A stretch of DNA of 60,214 nucleotides from Clostridiales bacterium (GCA_017649745.1 JAGCGE010000092.1:1-60214), one strand, 5' to 3'; shown: positions 8,701 to 15,708, counted from the first letter of the stretch. Notes: generated from the sequence alone by a model not told the origin. A program made the numbers and translations.

Positions 8701-9601
8701 TTAATCTTCCGCTTGGACTTACATCTATCAATCTTCTGATAATACCAGACTTTGCGTCCGTGATTCGTACAGGTTTATTTGTTCCCATAAATAGAAAGCT
8801 ATTAAACCTGCTTGAATATTGGCTTTTATACTTCTCATTAACCATCATATATTCATGAGAAACAATACTGTTAAGTTTAGTATTATCTTCAATCTTCGAC
8901 AAATCTCCGTCGTGCTGTATAGCAACTAACGGATTATTAACAAACGCCTCTAAAGCAAAAGAATTATTATTTGATGCTAAGGCTTTGGCTTCGAACGTAG
9001 AATAATATCCATCAAATAGTTTCTGAATAATATTCAAGACGGTCGATTTGCCTGTTCCTGCTGCACCATACAAAACAATAAATTTTTGAATCTTGCGACT
9101 GTCTCCTGTAATAACAGCCCCAATAGCCCATTCCAGCTTCTGTCGTTCTTCCGGATCATATAATGTATCCATCAGTTCTTCATAAGCAGAAATATCACCT
9201 TCCTCAATAGAATATGTCAATCTCTTACTGACATAATCTGTCTTCTTAATTTTGTCATTTAAGAAAGTGATCTTCTCATCTAACTCGTGGTAATTGTCCG
9301 GGAGCGACGAACAATATAATTGCCATTCTTTCCATTTTCTTGAAGAGAAGTTTTTTAACAACTTATAGACGACTCTACCATCAAAGCTCTTTGCTGCCTC
9401 ACTACTCTTAATAGCTTCGTCAACAACTCTAGATACGGTATATTCGTCCGTAGTCCAATATCCCGATTCTTCATCCCAGACAGCATAAAATTTACCGCCT
9501 CGAATCATAAGATCTCTCGATCTTGTAGTAAGAAAATCAGGATATATTTCCAGAACTCCTCGTTTAGTTGATTCATTAACTATTCGAACAAAGTCGAACA
9601 T
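5714..9601 (-). CDS. Replisome fusion: SF3/D5 helicase + PrimPol-like primase + family B DNA polymerase
   Basis: 1,295 residues. Helicase: Walker A GAAGTGKST at 179-187, Walker B-like LVAIQHDGD near 225-233, sensor FMGTNKPV near 271 and an arginine pair near 289. Primase-like middle: IDFD (D507/D509), then KGGEGIHLHYLY near 538-549 and EGIEIKT near 562, resembling motifs I-III of archaeo-eukaryotic primases. Exonuclease: FDVEVF (D710/E712), FNNRRYDN near 753-760, YCDNDV near 845-850. Polymerase B: motif A DIASMHPSS from 952, motif B K-x3-N-x2-YG at 1018-1026, motif C KTDS near 1072-1075, where the usual DTD reads KTD. AGGAGG lies 11 bases before the ATG. All three replication enzymes therefore travel as one chain, and the helicase comes before the primase, the reverse of the usual D5 order. 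Confidence 0.85.
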   Translation of the reverse strand: MFDFVRIVNESTKRGVLEIYPDFLTTRSRDLMIRGGKFYAVWDEESGYWTTDEYTVSRVVDEAIKSSEAAKSFDGRVVYKLLKNFSSRKWKEWQLYCSSLPDNYHELDEKITFLNDKIKKTDYVSKRLTYSIEEGDISAYEELMDTLYDPEERQKLEWAIGAVITGDSRKIQKFIVLYGAAGTGKSTVLNIIQKLFDGYYSTFEAKALASNNNSFALEAFVNNPLVAIQHDGDLSKIEDNTKLNSIVSHEYMMVNEKYKSQYSSRFNSFLFMGTNKPVRITDAKSGIIRRLIDVSPSGRLIPSGHYEELMDEIFDELGAIAYHCREVYQEMGPNYYNKYRPNLMMGATNDFYNFMEDNFDFFKKNDGVSLIVAWTRYKDYCDEAKISYPYNRRVFKEELKNYFREVLDRSVDEHGARVRNYYNGFLVDKFNYDQNKFEPVKKIRRTWLDLKEQKSILDKELADCPAQYANSNEKPAHRWDNVKTTLKDIDTSQLHYVRAPENHIFIDFDLKDENGNKSFELNKEAALKWPKTYAETSKGGEGIHLHYLYPGDPSRLSVLFDEGIEIKTCLGKSSIRRKLVRCNNAKIATISDGLPLKGGKNVINYETVKSEKILRKIINDCLDKKHHGATKPEVDFIYKILNDAYNQTDFSYDVSDLRPKVLAFALNSSHQADICVKTVSKMKFMSEELESTFGRPQMVPDDSEPIIFFDVEVFPNLFLLNWKKQGDKNKVVRMINPTPAEVEELTKYRLVGFNNRRYDNHILYARIMGYSEAELFKLSQKLIEGSANATFGEAFNISYTDVYDFCSKKQSLKKWEIELGIHHQELGLPWDLPVPEDMWVKVAEYCDNDVIATEAVFNNRQQDFIAREILAKISLYLTGSGSVNDTTNQLTTRIIVRKDPKPQEKFIYPDLSKTFPGYIFDAGKSYYRGFETGEGGFVYSNPGMYKNVKTFDIASMHPSSLIAENGFGPFTENFKLLLDIRLNIKHKNYDAVKDLFDGLLSSYLTSDKQAKALSYALKIAINSVYGLTAAGFPNKLRDPRNIDNWVAKRGALFMIDLYYAVKEKGYNVIHIKTDSIKIEDPDEEIERFVFEFGRKYGYTFEVEAIFNRLCLVNDAVYIARYTDDPVNEDHAGKWGATGAQFAQPFVFKTLFSNEPIDFKDMCETKTVTSALYLDFNEGLKEGEHNYHFVGRAGQFCPIIPGKGGAELLREKDGKYSAATGTKGYRWLESEYVKEFGMEDCIDKSYYISFVEGAVETISEFGDFEWFVSDDNSDIPEEVPFADSKVVGRIVNSKIK

Positions 9602-9604
9602 TCA

Positions 9605-9930
9605 TCGCTCCACCTCCTTTCATGAAATTTCGGCAAAAATGACTTGTGGCCAAAAACCCACTTTTTTTTCGCTAAAACTTTATTATATTTAATTTTTTTT
9701 CTATATAAAGGTAGAAGAAAAAAGTGGGAAAGTGGGCAAAAAGTCCGGAAACCCGCATAAATACTGGTTTTTTTACTGCCCACTTTTGATTTTAAAAGTG
9801 GGCAATTGTCCCGAAAAGTGGGCAAAAATGACCACTTTTTACCAATCATAGCTAAAGTTTTCGTTCAAATAATCGTTCATTTGGAACCAAATTTCCACTT
9901 TTCTTTGGTCTCTGCCCACTTTTGTGACCG
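9605..9930. repeat. Eight-copy AAAAGTGGG repeat cluster (candidate origin iterons or operator)
   Basis: Copies of AAAAGTGGG(C) or close variants, in both orientations, at about 9658-9666, 9720-9728, 9730-9738, 9778-9787, 9794-9803, 9814-9823, 9832-9840 and 9914-9923 (the last inside the upstream gene). Copies at 9778 and 9794 form a perfect 10-bp inverted repeat with a 6-base loop. The segment 9667-9711 is almost pure A/T. Together they fill the 236-bp gene-free gap directly upstream of the polymerase fusion gene. Confidence 0.65.
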
Positions 9931-10366
9931 GAAATATACCACCATTTCCGTACTTATCAAACCTTCTGAGCAACCAAATATCAAGAATGTCATCCACTTC
10001 TTCTGGGTCATAGTACGAATCATCGTACACATCTAACCCTAAATTTTCCAACATGACCCAAAGAAGTTTGTCAGATTTATCAACATCAGGATCGCCAAGT
10101 ATTTCCCTGTCGCACCGTATTGACAAGGCTGCAAGCATTTCCAAAATGCTGCACGGCTCTTTCATTTCTTTTTCTTGAAGCGCACCACCACTACGTAAAT
10201 ATCTATGCCTTAGTTCTATTCCATCTCCTGCTCGATTGTCATCGTTCCGAACAGACCACGTAAAGTTTCTGTTCAGAAGATGCCAAAACAAGTCGTCATA
10301 ATAAAAATCATTTAAATCAATATTTAATTCTTTAAGTAACCATTTGTAATATCCCTTAGTATTCAT
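9839..10366 (-). CDS. Hypothetical protein upstream of the repeat cluster
   Basis: 175 residues from the ATG at 10366 (a TTG three bases earlier is possible; AGAAGG upstream). Mixed acidic and aromatic, with no signal, membrane segment or recognised catalytic motif. Residues near 1-45 (YYKWLLKELNIDLNDFYYDDLFWHLL) look helical, and an Asp/Tyr-rich stretch (DVYDDSYYDPEEVDDILD) follows later. Its position immediately before the repeat cluster and polymerase suggests a replication accessory role, for example recognition of the repeats, but nothing in the sequence proves it. Confidence 0.6.
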   Translation of the reverse strand: MNTKGYYKWLLKELNIDLNDFYYDDLFWHLLNRNFTWSVRNDDNRAGDGIELRHRYLRSGGALQEKEMKEPCSILEMLAALSIRCDREILGDPDVDKSDKLLWVMLENLGLDVYDDSYYDPEEVDDILDIWLLRRFDKYGNGGIFPVTKVGRDQRKVEIWFQMNDYLNENFSYDW

Positions 10367-10396
10367 CAAACCTTCTTTCCATCAGGTCCGGAAATA

Positions 10397-10999
10397 CTAT
10401 GAAAAGAATGACCCATATACTTTTGTTATCTCATAATCAGAACTTACATTTCCGTTCCGAATATAAATTATGTCATCAGAATTTTCACAGAATCCCGACT
10501 TGATAAAAGCCTCGCCAAGCAATCTGTGACGGTCATCAACTAAGGTTCCATATTCGTCTGTTAAAATATCATCTTCTACGTAATATAATAATTCCTCTTT
10601 GTCATAAGTCGGACTTGATTCATAGTCGTCCTGACCAATAATTATTGGTTCCTTGTTAATATCCGCATTAAGCTCGGCAATTCGTCTCTCAGCATATTCT
10701 TCATCGCTGAGTAATGCCTCGTCGTCTTCGGGGTGCTCTGATTCGGCCATTTTCTGTTCGAACTCATTCACTGTTTCTTCAGACGTATATTCTTTAAGCC
10801 CATCGACGATCGAGTTGTATAGAACGTCTTCTTTCTTTTCTTCTTTTTCTTTGCGACGTTCGTCCACTGTTCTATAATATTGTCTAAGCTCTTCTGCCTC
10901 CTCTTCGATATATTGTTCGCATTTCTTCTTGGTAAAGAAATATGTTCCGATACATCCCGCTGCCGCGCCAGCAGCAAAGGCTAATATTATCTTTATCAT
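10397..10999 (-). CDS. Membrane-anchored acidic coiled-coil protein
   Basis: 200 residues from the ATG at 10999 (AAAGGAG upstream). One N-terminal membrane segment (IILAFAAGAAAGCIGTYFF), then a highly charged Glu/Lys-rich helix (about 25-70) and an acidic C-terminal domain. It probably faces the cytoplasm from the inner membrane. Function unknown; it belongs to the run of phage membrane proteins between 10.4 and 15.4 kb. Confidence 0.7.
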   Translation of the reverse strand: MIKIILAFAAGAAAGCIGTYFFTKKKCEQYIEEEAEELRQYYRTVDERRKEKEEKKEDVLYNSIVDGLKEYTSEETVNEFEQKMAESEHPEDDEALLSDEEYAERRIAELNADINKEPIIIGQDDYESSPTYDKEELLYYVEDDILTDEYGTLVDDRHRLLGEAFIKSGFCENSDDIIYIRNGNVSSDYEITKVYGSFFS

Positions 11000-11020
11000 G
11001 CATACTCCTTTCAAGTGAAA

Positions 11021-11056
11021 ATCAGTCCAGGAAAATCAAAAATATCCTGGACTGAT
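11021..11056 (-). terminator. Intrinsic terminator
   Basis: Perfect 12-bp stem (ATCAGTCCAGGA / TCCTGGACTGAT) just after the 309-residue membrane-protein gene; the following T-run is short (ATTTTC), so read-through is likely. Confidence 0.7.
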
Positions 11057-11065
11057 CCTGTTAAA

Positions 11066-11995
11066 TTACCTCTTATTCCGAAATAACCACGGTTGCTCAT
11101 CAATAAGATCTAAGATCACACCATCAACATTGAAATCGAGAAGAATGCTGTCTTCATATCCATTAATAAATCTTCGTGTTGCTTCGTCATCTCCGTTCCA
11201 AATTCCGAAGTCAACATAGTCATCGCCATATCCTTCGATCCAACCAACGACAGCACCGGCAGTTGTTCTAGGAATATCAAGAAGATCATAAACCTCATTC
11301 AAGAATAAACAGCCTTTAGCATGAAGCATCTGGTTTGCAATTTCTTGCTGCGCCTTTAAGAAAATAAGATTGTACTCAGGATTGTCTTTTTCCCAGGCTT
11401 TGCTCGTGGCATCGAAGTATTTTGCATACTGAGAATATCCAATTGCATTGTCGGAAACAGCAATTGTCTCCTGAGTTTCTCCGGTTTCTTTATCCTTTAT
11501 GACGGCCTTTCTGCCTCCATTAAAATACATTTTATCGGCTTCTAGGCCCTGATCCTCAATTACTGCCGTTCTATACCTCTTAAATGCCTCTGAGACGCTC
11601 TTATAGGCTGCTAGAACGCCCAAATATCGCTTCCGCATGATCCCATACGATGAAAGAATACAAGCCACTGAGCAGGCTCCTAAAGCGATTGACGGACCAT
11701 ATAATTTAATGAAATTTACGACCGTTTTTGTGTAAACCGTAACCTTATCTTTTACCGAATCCTGTTCTGTATATTCCTCTCCCCCGATTTCTTCGGCTTC
11801 TTTAACTTTATTAATCTCTTCTTCGTGCTTATCAAGAATATCTTCCGCTTTTAATGTTGCTTTGCAAGCGGTCACAGCTGCCGCTACACCACAGCCAATG
11901 CCAACAACCAGAAGAATTTCAGGACTGTGTTTTGCTATTTTTAACCCAGTCCTGGTCGCAAATCTTCCGATTGCAGATCCTACAGATCCTAACAT
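11066..11995 (-). CDS. Phage membrane protein (DUF6353-like), copy 1
   Basis: 309 residues. Two membrane segments: about 29-45 (LLVVGIGCGVAAAVTA) and about 95-112 (SIALGACSVACILSSYGI), separated by a charged helical loop, then a long soluble domain. The motif 'KHSPEIL' before TM1 and the 'SYGIxxKR...AAYKSVSEAFKRYR' stretch after TM2 are mirrored in the gene at 12844-13638, so the two are paralogues. The DUF number is from memory and unverified. The stop codon region overlaps nothing; the start touches the stop of the next gene upstream. Confidence 0.75.
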   Translation of the reverse strand: MLGSVGSAIGRFATRTGLKIAKHSPEILLVVGIGCGVAAAVTACKATLKAEDILDKHEEEINKVKEAEEIGGEEYTEQDSVKDKVTVYTKTVVNFIKLYGPSIALGACSVACILSSYGIMRKRYLGVLAAYKSVSEAFKRYRTAVIEDQGLEADKMYFNGGRKAVIKDKETGETQETIAVSDNAIGYSQYAKYFDATSKAWEKDNPEYNLIFLKAQQEIANQMLHAKGCLFLNEVYDLLDIPRTTAGAVVGWIEGYGDDYVDFGIWNGDDEATRRFINGYEDSILLDFNVDGVILDLIDEQPWLFRNKR

Positions 11996-12192
11996 TATAT
12001 TTCCCCTTTCTTTGTGCTTAATGACCAGTCTCTGTTGTTAATATATCTAAATATCAATTCGCCACTCCCAATGTCTGCAATTTTTAATATAATTGCGTTC
12101 TTACAAGTTCTGCTTAACTGATAAGAGATTACCCTCTCTGACAAATCAGGAAGAATTCTATTTAGTTGACTAAATATAAATGGAGCTGTCAT
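11995..12192 (-). CDS. Small hypothetical protein
   Basis: 65 residues, soluble, with no recognised motif. It lies between two membrane-island genes, sharing its terminal base with the downstream start and four bases after the upstream stop, so it is part of the same message. Its ribosome site would overlap the end of the upstream gene. The reading frame has plausible codon use, but there is little else to support a function. Confidence 0.5.
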   Translation of the reverse strand: MTAPFIFSQLNRILPDLSERVISYQLSRTCKNAIILKIADIGSGELIFRYINNRDWSLSTKKGEI

Positions 12193-12196
12193 AATA

Positions 12197-12832
12197 TCAA
12201 TCCAGCAAAATAGGTTTCGGAAGATTCAGCTGGTAACCTTCACGAACTCTTTTTACATTTGCTCCTCTTAAATCCATCCAACCCCATTTATTATCTGTAA
12301 AGCTTGATGTTATGCCAGCCAATTCGTAAAGGTCTGCAACAGTCGCTTGCTCAAACTCGGACGCGACGATGTCTTGGAGGTTTCCGAGAACCTCTTCTGC
12401 TTCAGCTCTTGAATCAAATATAAGATTTGTATAATCATTCCGAGAATTGCGATCAGAAGAGTTAGTTCTATTACTACGGTTATTATCAGACTTATAGTAA
12501 GAACCGTATTGAACATATGTTTTTCCACCTTCTCTCTTTGTTTTTCTTGGCGCGGTATATCCGCCGTAGAAAAGCATTTCTATACTTCCCTTAATCGTTT
12601 CAAATATCGCGTCCTTAATAGCCGGAATAATAACGTCAAAGACCACATAGCCTTTGACGCTTTCCAGATCTTCGCTTAAAAATACATCAGCAAATTTCTG
12701 ACCGACGCTTTTCTTTTTTCGAATAACTTTTCCCTGAGTTACCTGCTGAATATCTTTTTTAGGTTCTTTTTTGGATTCTTCTTTGGACTTATTAGAATTT
12801 GGTTTGAAGTCCTCCAAGTTTACAGTGGCCAT
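12197..12832 (-). CDS. Conserved phage protein encoded between the two DUF6353-like paralogues
   Basis: 211 residues. Lys/Glu-rich disordered N-terminus (1-40), then KKSVGQKFADVFLSEDLESVKGYVVFDVIIPAIKDAIFETIKGSIEMLFYGG, an amphipathic region that could lie on the membrane. A Ser/Asn-rich linker and a C-terminal domain with 'WGWMDLRGA...GYQLNLPKP' follow. The same combination beside DUF6353-like genes is familiar to me from Firmicute phages but has no known function. It has a good ribosome site. Confidence 0.7.
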   Translation of the reverse strand: MATVNLEDFKPNSNKSKEESKKEPKKDIQQVTQGKVIRKKKSVGQKFADVFLSEDLESVKGYVVFDVIIPAIKDAIFETIKGSIEMLFYGGYTAPRKTKREGGKTYVQYGSYYKSDNNRSNRTNSSDRNSRNDYTNLIFDSRAEAEEVLGNLQDIVASEFEQATVADLYELAGITSSFTDNKWGWMDLRGANVKRVREGYQLNLPKPILLD

Positions 12833-12843
12833 ATCTTCTCTCC

Positions 12844-13638
12844 TTACATATCTCCGTAATTAATTCTCGGTTCTGTACGATATGAAAGATGACCAACCGG
12901 CTTACCATCTTCATCAGAAACCCAGTCAACATTAAGTTCAATCTCTCCGGATCCTACATTCCAACCTTTCTGGTTCCCATCCTGAACAGTAGGCCATCCG
13001 AGTTCTCCGTACAGCTCATTTTCCGAAATAAACATCTCTGTACGAAGTCTATAGTTCAGTTTATTAACCTTGGATCTGAGCTTTTCAATATCATACTTGA
13101 CTACTCGTCCGTGAGGATAATCATAGAATGTGTTTGGACCTTCACCGGCAATAACAAGCGCCGCAGGCATCTCATATTTAACATGATCCCGTGCAATTTC
13201 TTCCCGAATATTTGCTTCTTTTTTCTTTCCGGCTACTATCCGCGTCTTATCTTGATACTCCTTAAACGCTTGAGATGTTGTCTCATACGCTGCTGACAAT
13301 ATCATTTGTCTCTTTAAGCTGATTCGATATGATCCAAATATCAATGCGATCGTGATAATGCCGGAAATAATCGTCGGAGCAAGCGTGATTCCAACTTCTT
13401 TAGCCATTTCCCAACGGATTTGACGTCTTAATGCTTTGTCTGTAACCGGAACGTCTTCTAAATCTTTCTTTTTATTCTCAATAATTTCGTGAGCTTTAGG
13501 AGAAGCTTTATATGCCAGAATTGCCGTCCCTACAACGCCTGCAACCGCAATTCCTGCACAAATAATTGGGCTGTGTTTTACAACTTCTTTACCTACTGTC
13601 TTTGCTGCTGTAAATATCAATTGTTTTACAGGTAACAT
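12844..13638 (-). CDS. Phage membrane protein (DUF6353-like), copy 2
   Basis: 264 residues. It has 'KHSPIICAGIAVAGVVGTAILAYKA' as membrane segment 1 and 'TLAPTIISGIITIALIFGSYRI' as segment 2, followed by 'SLKRQMILSAAYETTSQAFKEYQDK', the same order as copy 1. The C-terminal halves differ more (here ENELYGELGWPTVQDG...NVGSGEIELNVDWV, a short domain seen in other phage proteins). AAAGGAG precedes the start. Duplication and divergence of one membrane scaffold within the phage is inferred. Confidence 0.75.
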   Translation of the reverse strand: MLPVKQLIFTAAKTVGKEVVKHSPIICAGIAVAGVVGTAILAYKASPKAHEIIENKKKDLEDVPVTDKALRRQIRWEMAKEVGITLAPTIISGIITIALIFGSYRISLKRQMILSAAYETTSQAFKEYQDKTRIVAGKKKEANIREEIARDHVKYEMPAALVIAGEGPNTFYDYPHGRVVKYDIEKLRSKVNKLNYRLRTEMFISENELYGELGWPTVQDGNQKGWNVGSGEIELNVDWVSDEDGKPVGHLSYRTEPRINYGDM

Positions 13639-13671
13639 GCTGTTTTTACTCCTTTCTTAAACGTAAAAAAC

Positions 13672-13696
13672 AAGAGCCCTTGTATAAAGGACTCTC
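13672..13696 (-). terminator. Intrinsic terminator
   Basis: Nine-base-pair stem (GAGAGTCCTT pairing with AAGGGCTCTT, one G-U) followed by GTTTTTTAC, downstream of the 98-residue membrane-protein gene. No new promoter follows, so the 264-residue gene downstream depends on read-through. Confidence 0.7.
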
Positions 13697-13706
13697 GTCT
13701 CCAGCA

Positions 13707-14003
13707 TTATTCAGCTTCAATTTCCACAGGTTCTTCTTCAACTTCAATTCCCAAAGCCTGGTTGACTTTGTCCTCGATCTTGAAGGTATCGCACACCATT
13801 TCGGAAATAACTTTTCCGCAGGCAGCGCCAAGCGCACCATACGCAACTTTCGCACACACCCTAACAATGGGCGGAGCGAACTGCGTGGCCGCAGCGCCAA
13901 CTCCCCAGAAAAGGCCTCCCAAACCGATGTCAAAGACACCTTCAACAACCTTACTCGCGACTTTGCCAACGTTTTTAGTTTTGTCAAAAGTAATTGCTGC
14001 CAT
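13707..14003 (-). CDS. Small glycine/alanine-rich membrane protein
   Basis: 98 residues. The overlapping 113-residue frame at 13646-13987 is a shadow: this frame has AAAGGAG before its ATG, an array promoter upstream and a terminator right after. A hydrophobic Gly/Ala-rich segment (about 24-65) could span the membrane one or two times; the C-terminus is acidic (EVEEEPVEIEAE). Function unknown. Confidence 0.75.
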   Translation of the reverse strand: MAAITFDKTKNVGKVASKVVEGVFDIGLGGLFWGVGAAATQFAPPIVRVCAKVAYGALGAACGKVISEMVCDTFKIEDKVNQALGIEVEEEPVEIEAE

Positions 14004-14035
14004 AGTTTTCTCCTTTCTTGTGAAAGCTTCTTTTG

Positions 14036-14063
14036 CTATTATATGAGCTGTTTTTATCGCGAA
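14036..14063 (-). promoter_or_regulatory. Array-type promoter 2
   Basis: TTCGC, 15 bases, TATAATAG (-10 at 14038-14043); drives 13707-14003. The upstream T-tract belongs to the previous gene's terminator. Confidence 0.75.
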
Positions 14064-14069
14064 AAAAAT

Positions 14070-14094
14070 AAAGAGAACCTAAATGGTTCCCTTT
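14070..14094 (-). terminator. Intrinsic terminator fused to promoter 2
   Basis: Ten-base-pair stem (AAAGGGAACC / GGTTCTCTTT, one G-U) with a 4-5 base loop, followed by ATTTTTTTCGCG, so the T-tract is also the upstream half of promoter 2. Confidence 0.8.
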
Positions 14095-14130
14095 ATCAGG
14101 TTTTACTTTATTCAGTTGTAAATTGCTTAA

Positions 14131-14373
14131 TTAGTCTTCAGAAACTTCTTCGTCGGATGTGTCGCAGTCATCTTCCGAATCAAAATCGTCTTCATCAGAC
14201 GAGTTCTTTCTCAGTCCTCCGACCAGGGCACCGAGAATAAAGGTGCCAATAATCCCGAGACCGATTCCGACTCTCTTCTTTGTGAAGATCGGTTTCTTTT
14301 CCGGTTCAACAGCTTCACCGTTTCCGTTTTCGTTGTTGACAGTTTCGTTCTTGTTTTCGTTCTTCTTAAACAT
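14131..14373 (-). CDS. Small single-span membrane protein with acidic tail
   Basis: 80 residues: a charged Asn/Glu/Lys N-terminus, one membrane segment (VGIGLGIIGTFILGALVGGL) and a very acidic C-terminus (DEDDFDSEDDCDTSDEEVSED). Stand-alone cassette with promoter 3 upstream and its own terminator. Function unknown; possibly an effector on the host envelope. Confidence 0.75.
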   Translation of the reverse strand: MFKKNENKNETVNNENGNGEAVEPEKKPIFTKKRVGIGLGIIGTFILGALVGGLRKNSSDEDDFDSEDDCDTSDEEVSED

Positions 14374-14411
14374 GATTTTACTCCTTTCTTTATTAAAAAG
14401 TTGTTATTAAC

Positions 14412-14439
14412 CTATTATAGAACTTGTTTTTTTCGCGAA
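14412..14439 (-). promoter_or_regulatory. Array-type promoter 3
   Basis: TTCGC, 15 bases, TATAATAG (-10 at 14414-14419). Here the element sits in a long palindrome TTTTTTTCGCGAAAAAAA, which could be an operator. Confidence 0.78.
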
Positions 14440-14443
14440 AAAA

Positions 14444-14464
14444 ATAGAAGGCAATGCCTTCTAT
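14444..14464 (-). terminator. Intrinsic terminator fused to promoter 3
   Basis: Stem AGAAGGC / GCCTTCT (extendable to ATAGAAGGCA) followed by ATTTTTTTCGCG; ends the message of 14484-14864. Confidence 0.78.
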
Positions 14465-14483
14465 CGTTCCCAAATATCCATAA

Positions 14484-14864
14484 TCAGGAAATCCAGCCCT
14501 TTCGGACAAGCTGTTTCCATGTATAATAACGTCCATCAATGACAGCGCTAATATCCTTTACGTGTTCGCTATCAATTTCTTCAATTGAATCGAACTCAAT
14601 ATCAAATATAAACATCGCGTCCTTGAAAGATTCGTCTTCCATAGGATCCAGTCTCCAATAGACTGTATAGTTTCCAAGATCATGGCGATCAAGAACAATA
14701 TCACCATTGCCTTCAGTTTCATCAACAAACACTTTCCTCAGTTCATAATCCTGAACCATACCAACAGTTTCATTCTTGATGTTCGCGTATGTCTTTGTGT
14801 GACCTAAATACACACCAAGGATCATCGCAACAACGATCATAATAATAACCATAGATTTCTTCAT
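14484..14864 (-). CDS. Exported or membrane-anchored hypothetical protein
   Basis: 126 residues with an N-terminal signal anchor (KKSMVIIMIVVAMILGVYLG) and an acidic beta-rich remainder (YTVYWRLDPMEDESFKDAMFIFDIEFD). The remainder is probably outside the membrane. Stand-alone cassette (promoter 4, AAAGGAGGT ribosome site, terminator). Function unknown; exported phage proteins of this size sometimes alter the infected cell surface, but that is only inference. Confidence 0.72.
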   Translation of the reverse strand: MKKSMVIIMIVVAMILGVYLGHTKTYANIKNETVGMVQDYELRKVFVDETEGNGDIVLDRHDLGNYTVYWRLDPMEDESFKDAMFIFDIEFDSIEEIDSEHVKDISAVIDGRYYTWKQLVRKGWIS

Positions 14865-14899
14865 AATTAATACCTCCTTTATAAAAAGTGTTTTATGTT

Positions 14900-14927
14900 C
14901 TATTATAGGAGGTGTAAATAACGCGAG
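14900..14927 (-). promoter_or_regulatory. Array-type promoter 4
   Basis: CTCGC, 15 bases ending ACACCTCC, then TATAATAG (-10 at 14902-14907). The spacer's ACCTCCT is complementary to the AGGAGGT ribosome site of the gene it drives. Confidence 0.78.
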
Positions 14928-14928
14928 G

Positions 14929-15111
14929 TCAGATTTTTACATCAAGCGGCTTGATACTCGCAAATGTAATACAATCTGTATTAAACATTCTCAGCTCATT
15001 ATTCTCTGAAATATAAGTTAGAAAGCCGTTGTCAAATGTTGGATCGCAGATTGCCTTGTCATTAAACGGTTTAATATCCGTATCTACAAATCTAATACTA
15101 ATCTCGTACAT
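14929..15111 (-). CDS. Small hypothetical protein
   Basis: 60 residues, beta-rich by appearance (EISIRFVDTDIKPFND, NGFLTYISENNELRMFN), with no motif recognised. Its start overlaps the end of the 107-residue membrane protein gene by 14 nt, indicating translational coupling. No terminator is visible between its stop and promoter 4. Confidence 0.65.
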   Translation of the reverse strand: MYEISIRFVDTDIKPFNDKAICDPTFDNGFLTYISENNELRMFNTDCITFASIKPLDVKI

Positions 15112-15421
15112 CCTCTTCCTCCCCGGTTAAAAATTCACATTTAATTTTATAAATGGTTCCGGCTCGTAAAACAGTACGATCGCCGAACCCAAGTAACGGA
15201 GTGCCTGGATGCTCTTCATCGGGGATTCTAAGATATCCGTCTATACGCTTTTCTGATTTTAAAGAAAATGCCTTAGCAAGCATGGATCCGAAGAAATATA
15301 AACCAAAGATAACCATCCACATAGGATAGAAAATAACAGGGCTAAGCAGCATCCAGGTAAAAACCAAAGCAAACAATGTTACTGCAAAAATAACCAAAGG
15401 GATGTATTCTCTATTATCCAT
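15098..15421 (-). CDS. Two-span membrane protein
   Basis: 107 residues; two adjacent membrane segments in the first half (LVIFAVTLFALVFTWMLLSPVIF and MWMVIFGLYFFGSMLAKAF) and a soluble basic/acidic C-terminus. AGGAGG ribosome site. Last large member of the membrane-protein island; function unknown. Confidence 0.72.
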   Translation of the reverse strand: MDNREYIPLVIFAVTLFALVFTWMLLSPVIFYPMWMVIFGLYFFGSMLAKAFSLKSEKRIDGYLRIPDEEHPGTPLLGFGDRTVLRAGTIYKIKCEFLTGEEEDVRD

Positions 15422-15435
15422 CTAATAGCCTCCTA

Positions 15436-15705
15436 TCAAGTGTTATAATTAGCCATTCTCGTTCCGCATTCAGGGCAAAACTTTTCCTGAATATCACTAA
15501 GTCTTCCGCATTTACTGCATTTATACCAGCAAGGTTCATGTTCATCCGTTTCAAACCATACACCAACAGCTCTATTTGAAGGATCACCAAGCCTTTCAAG
15601 CATATAAATGATGTCTTCTGCCGTGTTTTTAGAATCTGCGTCAATATCAAGCCTTACTGTATATGTGTGCTTGACTTTTGTTGTTTTTTTATCTCCTTGT
15701 TTCAT
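15436..15705 (-). CDS. Zinc-ribbon protein
   Basis: 89 residues; N-terminal beta strand (HTYTVRLDIDADSKNTAEDI) and C-terminal zinc ribbon CSKCG ... CPECGT (two CxxC pairs, about 14 residues apart). Probably a small nucleic-acid- or protein-binding adaptor. Start ATG overlaps the region after a GAGGTGAAG ribosome site within the previous tiny gene's end. Confidence 0.72.
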   Translation of the reverse strand: MKQGDKKTTKVKHTYTVRLDIDADSKNTAEDIIYMLERLGDPSNRAVGVWFETDEHEPCWYKCSKCGRLSDIQEKFCPECGTRMANYNT

Positions 15706-15708
15706 TCT

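Noticed and set aside
9668..9693. A plus-strand TTCGC-N15-TTTAAT in the repeat region
   Set aside because: Matches the spacing, but the -10 is poor, the strand is the opposite of every other promoter, and the surrounding T-runs make chance likely.
9580..9849. Frame of 89 residues across the repeat cluster
   Set aside because: Its sequence is produced by the AAAAGTGGG repeats and T-tracts, it has no ribosome site, and it overlaps the polymerase start.
13646..13987. 113-residue frame overlapping the 98-residue membrane gene
   Set aside because: Runs through a terminator and lacks a ribosome site; the other frame has promoter, ribosome site and hydrophobic coding pattern.
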